Of a DNA stretch of 64,000 bases, positions 62,201-64,000 are shown piece by piece. This stretch comes from QHVT01 sp036399015 (lineage in GTDB: Bacteria > Acidobacteriota > Thermoanaerobaculia > Gp7-AA8). The stretch covers positions 1 to 64,000 of the forward strand of contig DASWNW010000085.1 of NCBI GenBank assembly GCA_036399015.1, in the 5' to 3' direction. A program made the translations under genes and the position numbers. Each line of letters starts with the position of its first letter. Position 1 is the first letter of the stretch. The notes below the pieces were generated by a model that saw nothing but the letters and a program-made list of their open reading frames with translations, searched no databases and was not told the DNA's origin.

Positions 62201-63072
62201 CCTCGGGCGACTACGGCTTCGCCGCCGGACAGAACGTCGTCGCCGCCAACAGCTGGTCGACGGCCTTCGGCCAGTACTCGACCGCCAGCGGCGCCGCGTC
62301 GGTGGCCATGGGCTACTACGCGCACACCAACTCGCGTCAGGGTTCGTTCGTCTTCTCCGACCGCTCCGTCCTCGACGACGGCAACTTCGTCACCGACGAG
62401 TCGTTCAAGGCCACCGTCGCGCACAGCTTCAACGTCCGCGCGACCGGCGGCTACTGGCTGTGGACGAACTCCGCCACCACCACCGGCCTCCGTCTCAGCC
62501 AACTCTCCACGAACGTCGCCTACGGCAGCTTCGTCTGGACCGACCGCTCCAGCGACGCCGCCGTCACTCCGACCGCGAACAACCAGACCATCTTCCGCTC
62601 GGCCGGCGGCTACTGGCTCTACTCCGACGACAGCCTCACCTCGGGCGTGACGCTCGCGCCGGGCGCCGGCTCCTGGACGAGCGTCTCCGACCGCAACCGG
62701 AAGGAGAACTTCTTCGACGTCGACGGCGAGGACGTGCTCCGCCGCCTGCGCAGCGTCCCGGTCACGACCTGGAACTACAAGGCGCAGGACCGCGGCATCC
62801 GCCACATGGGTCCGATGGCGCAGGACTTCTACGCCGCCTTCGGCCTCGACAAGGACGAGAAGGGCATCAACACCATCGACATGGACGGCGTGGTGCTGGC
62901 GGGTGTGAAGGCGCTCGACGCGCGCACGGAATCGCAGGCGGCGCGCATCAGCGCGCTCGAGAACGAGCTGCGCGCGAAGGACGACAAGATCGAAAACCTG
63001 CAGGAGAGACTCGAGCGGCTGGAGCGGTTGCTGCTCGACGAGAAGAAGGAAGCAGTCAAGCAGCAGCAGTAG
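59245..63072 (+). CDS. Collagen-like fibre protein with S74 chaperone domain
   Basis: 1275 residues. Signal peptide (1-24). An N-terminal beta domain (about 25-265; TDLILPAVGEAQGLNGSHFY) resembles the second domain of the three proteins at 2236-5000. A Gly-x-y collagen-like region (about 268-810), dominated by GAT and GPT triplets, is interrupted by a small module (WRGPWQSATAYGVDDAVS, ending WQLLAQEGDTG). A YadA-head-like stretch follows (YSTASGAASVAMGYYA). The C-terminal Peptidase_S74 intramolecular chaperone has Ser1148 and Lys1153 (SDRNRK), the self-cleaving dyad, then a coiled coil to the end. A trimeric, self-processed surface fibre is expected. A paralog begins 45 bases downstream. Confidence 0.9.
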   Translation: MKKSVALLAIFLSVYFPTVPLYAGFGGTDLILPAVGEAQGLNGSHFYTTVWVTNPSSTESIAYEMSFLRSGQSNPHPPTFQDTLAPGATKTYENAAELLFHAKNAVGALRIRSSKALLVSSRIYNQEEGKTVSESQGLYSSGIPAEFGIRNGQNGVLQGVRVSGEFRYNIFFVETAGEPIALDLQILDANGLPRGGTTVNLGPWEHRSIGVVSLVSGDVLDGIARLTATGGNGRAVVLGSQIANGSQDAAGFEMIFREELINGNGAAGATGPQGPTGPQGPTGSTGPTGPQGPRGFNGDDGTDGDDGATGATGPQGPQGIQGAQGTTGPAGATGATGAPGIEWRGPWQSATAYGVDDAVSHDGSSWIAVANNTNETPGTGASWQLLAQEGDTGATGATGATGATGPTGDTGAAGATGSTGATGATGATGATGATGATGDTGAAGATGATGPTGDTGATGATGATGDAGPTGPTGPTGDTGATGPTGATGAQGDAGPTGPTGPTGLTGDTGATGATGATGAQGDAGPTGSTGPTGDTGPTGPTGATGAQGDAGPTGPTGPTGDTGATGATGATGAQGDAGPTGPTGPTGDTGATGATGATGAQGDAGPTGPTGPTGDTGATGPTGATGAQGDAGPTGPTGSTGLMGPTGPTGFTGATGATGDAGPTGPTGPTGDTGATGPTGATGATGDAGPTGPTGPTGATGDTGATGATGPTGAQGDTGDTGATGTTGATGPTGPTGATGATGATGDTGDTGATGPTGATGSTGSTGATGATGSTGATGATGATGATGATGATGATGATGATGATGDFSGTAAGGHLSGTYPNPSIATTASAGTNIAAAVNASSASITTAHVSGDVELLPETTQTATQASGDTGALIDLKLVGTDHLGTTGDSDLISIWTTGTYSFYTGATPEVRDQERFRLDNTGAFMALGETDIGDIPIEGSGTRFMWLPYKGAVRGGYIDGTQWDDANVGYFSTAFGNNARASGDYGFAAGQNVVAANSWSTAFGQYSTASGAASVAMGYYAHTNSRQGSFVFSDRSVLDDGNFVTDESFKATVAHSFNVRATGGYWLWTNSATTTGLRLSQLSTNVAYGSFVWTDRSSDAAVTPTANNQTIFRSAGGYWLYSDDSLTSGVTLAPGAGSWTSVSDRNRKENFFDVDGEDVLRRLRSVPVTTWNYKAQDRGIRHMGPMAQDFYAAFGLDKDEKGINTIDMDGVVLAGVKALDARTESQAARISALENELRAKDDKIENLQERLERLERLLLDEKKEAVKQQQ
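60709..61203 (+). repeat. 81-bp higher-order repeat in the collagen region
   Basis: The triplet block containing GAQGDAG recurs six times from 60709 to 61123. One interval is 90 bases and four are exactly 81 bases (27 residues, nine Gly-x-y triplets). Copies differ mainly at third positions and in single triplets, pointing to segmental duplication under selection for the triplet frame. Confidence 0.8.
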
Positions 63073-63117
63073 TCGTTCGTACGTCCGGTCCCAGGCAAAG
63101 AGAGAGAGAGGACTGTC

Positions 63118-64000
63118 ATGTTCAAGAAGCCCATCGTGTGGCTGTTAGTCGTCGTGTCTGTTTTATGGCCCGTGGTGACGCAACCGCTGTACGCGGCGGC
63201 GCGCGGCACGGATCGAATCCTCGCCGCCCGCTCCGCGGGGGCGATCTCCGTCACCAACCCCACCAGCGAGGTGGCCGAGGTGCGGCTCGTGTTGCTGCGC
63301 CGCGGTGAGGTGAACCTCGCCCCCGCCACGTTCGTCGACTCCATCGCGCCCGGCGCGACGAAGGTCTACGAGAACGCGGCGGAGAGCCTGTTCGGCGCCT
63401 CCGGCTCCGCGGGCGTGGTGCGGGTGGTCTCGTCGCGCGACCTGCTGGTCAGCTCCGGCTTCGCCGCCGACCTGGCGCTCGCGCGCGGTGAGAGCGGCGT
63501 GCTGCAGGGCGGCGGCGAGCTCTCGCTGATCGAGACCTCCGGCCGTCCGGTGCGGGTCGAGCTGTCGGCGATCGACGCTGACGGCATCGCGCGCGGCGTG
63601 AACGCGCTCGACCTCGCCGCGTTCGAGCACCGCGTGGTGAGCGCGGGTGGCGCGTCGGTGCGCGTGAGCGCGACGGCGGGCGATGGACGCGTTTTCGCGC
63701 TCGGCGCTGCCGGCGTGGCCTCGAACGCGAAGGAGGACGCGAAGGACACCGGGTTGAACTGGAAGGGGCCGTGGGTCAGCACCACCGCCTATGCCATCGA
63801 CGACGCGGTGAGCTACAACGGCTCGTCGTACATCGCCGTGGCGGCGAACACGAACCAGCTCCCGAGCACGAGCACGACCAACTGGCAGCTCCTCGCGCAG
63901 CAGGGTGCGACCGGTGCTACCGGCGCGACGGGTGCGACGGGTGCCACCGGCGCTCAGGGTCCGCAGGGTCCGCAGGGCGACACCGGCGCTCAGGGTCCGC
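63118..64000 (+). CDS. Second collagen-like protein (5' part, runs off window)
   Basis: 294 complete codons are visible. A signal peptide (about 1-27, WPVVTQPLYAAA) is followed by a shorter version of the N-terminal domain (GAISVTNPTSEVAEVRLVLL, DSIAPGATKVYENAAESLF, SLIETSGRPVRVELSAID). Next is the same module as in the first protein (WKGPWVSTTAYAIDDAVSYN, WQLLAQQGATG), and the start of a Gly-x-y region at the window edge. It lies 45 bases after the first protein's stop, so the two form a tandem pair. An (AG)6 run (63099-63110) lies just before the ATG. Confidence 0.88.
   Translation, partial: MFKKPIVWLLVVVSVLWPVVTQPLYAAARGTDRILAARSAGAISVTNPTSEVAEVRLVLLRRGEVNLAPATFVDSIAPGATKVYENAAESLFGASGSAGVVRVVSSRDLLVSSGFAADLALARGESGVLQGGGELSLIETSGRPVRVELSAIDADGIARGVNALDLAAFEHRVVSAGGASVRVSATAGDGRVFALGAAGVASNAKEDAKDTGLNWKGPWVSTTAYAIDDAVSYNGSSYIAVAANTNQLPSTSTTNWQLLAQQGATGATGATGATGATGAQGPQGPQGDTGAQGP

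Noticed and set aside
59116..62805. A 1229-codon minus-strand open frame opposite the collagen-like gene
   Set aside because: It arises from the Gly-x-y repeat codons read backwards (Gly/Arg/Ala-rich), with no recognisable domain or ribosome site.

Overview
The window is GC-rich, gene-dense chromosomal DNA from a Gram-negative bacterium. It carries LPS inner-core heptose genes, a type IV pilus motor cluster, an Oar-like TonB-dependent receptor with a carboxypeptidase-regulatory N-terminus, sulfatase-fold/TPR lipoproteins, and sigma54 two-component plus MacB-type ABC genes. This mix best fits Acidobacteriota, possibly the Thermoanaerobaculia side. That placement is inference from gene content; no rRNA, tRNA, phage, IS element or CRISPR array was seen.

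Layout. 1-5000: a gene 3' end, a small membrane protein, nadB and three tandem secreted paralogs (two with an IPT/TIG domain). 5004-11934 (minus): ruvB, pilS, pilC, pilT, pilB. 12057-15312 (minus): DUF3108 protein, waaC, rfaE2, rfaE1 (ADP-heptose supply and transfer). 15337-20821: a DUF5522 mini-gene, cheW-MCP, and an FHA, GGDEF, CsgG signalling group. 20923-22094: lexA with its own promoter and a candidate operator, then an Xre-type regulator. 22120-29511 (minus): two sulfatase-fold/TPR lipoproteins and a large TonB-dependent receptor. 29688-40178: housekeeping and cofactor genes (SDR epimerase, tsaD, valS, birA, coaX, ggt, rpiA, bioY, DUF6624). 40202-41578 is a visibly less GC-rich patch with two unknown membrane proteins. 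41579-53936 (minus) reads as one long transcription unit: ABC exporter (three genes), sigma54 regulator, sensor kinase, YbhN-like flippase, nrdR, lon. 54115-58802: histone-deacetylase-like enzyme, Coa1-like protein, glycosyltransferase, two small genes, methyltransferase. 58803-64000: a 21-bp phased repeat array followed by two collagen-like fibre proteins, the first ending in a Peptidase_S74 chaperone domain.

The most unusual feature is a dispersed family of short tandem repeats (mostly 7-bp units, 4-5 copies, usually with an S-AAC core) arranged as facing inverted arms. They lie between genes at 10113, 14213, 15325 and 35213, inside ggt's signal-peptide region at 36125, and as a single in-frame array inside waaC at 13273. 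Two 9-10-bp-unit relatives occur at 46909 and 56585. Unit sequence differs between loci but architecture is kept, and the arrays have become protein ends in several genes. Other signals are a 220-bp array of ten 21-bp units (two helical turns each) carrying a TTGCGC-N2-GCGCAA palindrome, a perfectly mirrored divergent promoter between the MCP and FHA genes, a TTACCGCCT-N15-AGGCGGTAA palindrome over the lexA promoter, and several promoters placed for leaderless or near-leaderless transcripts.
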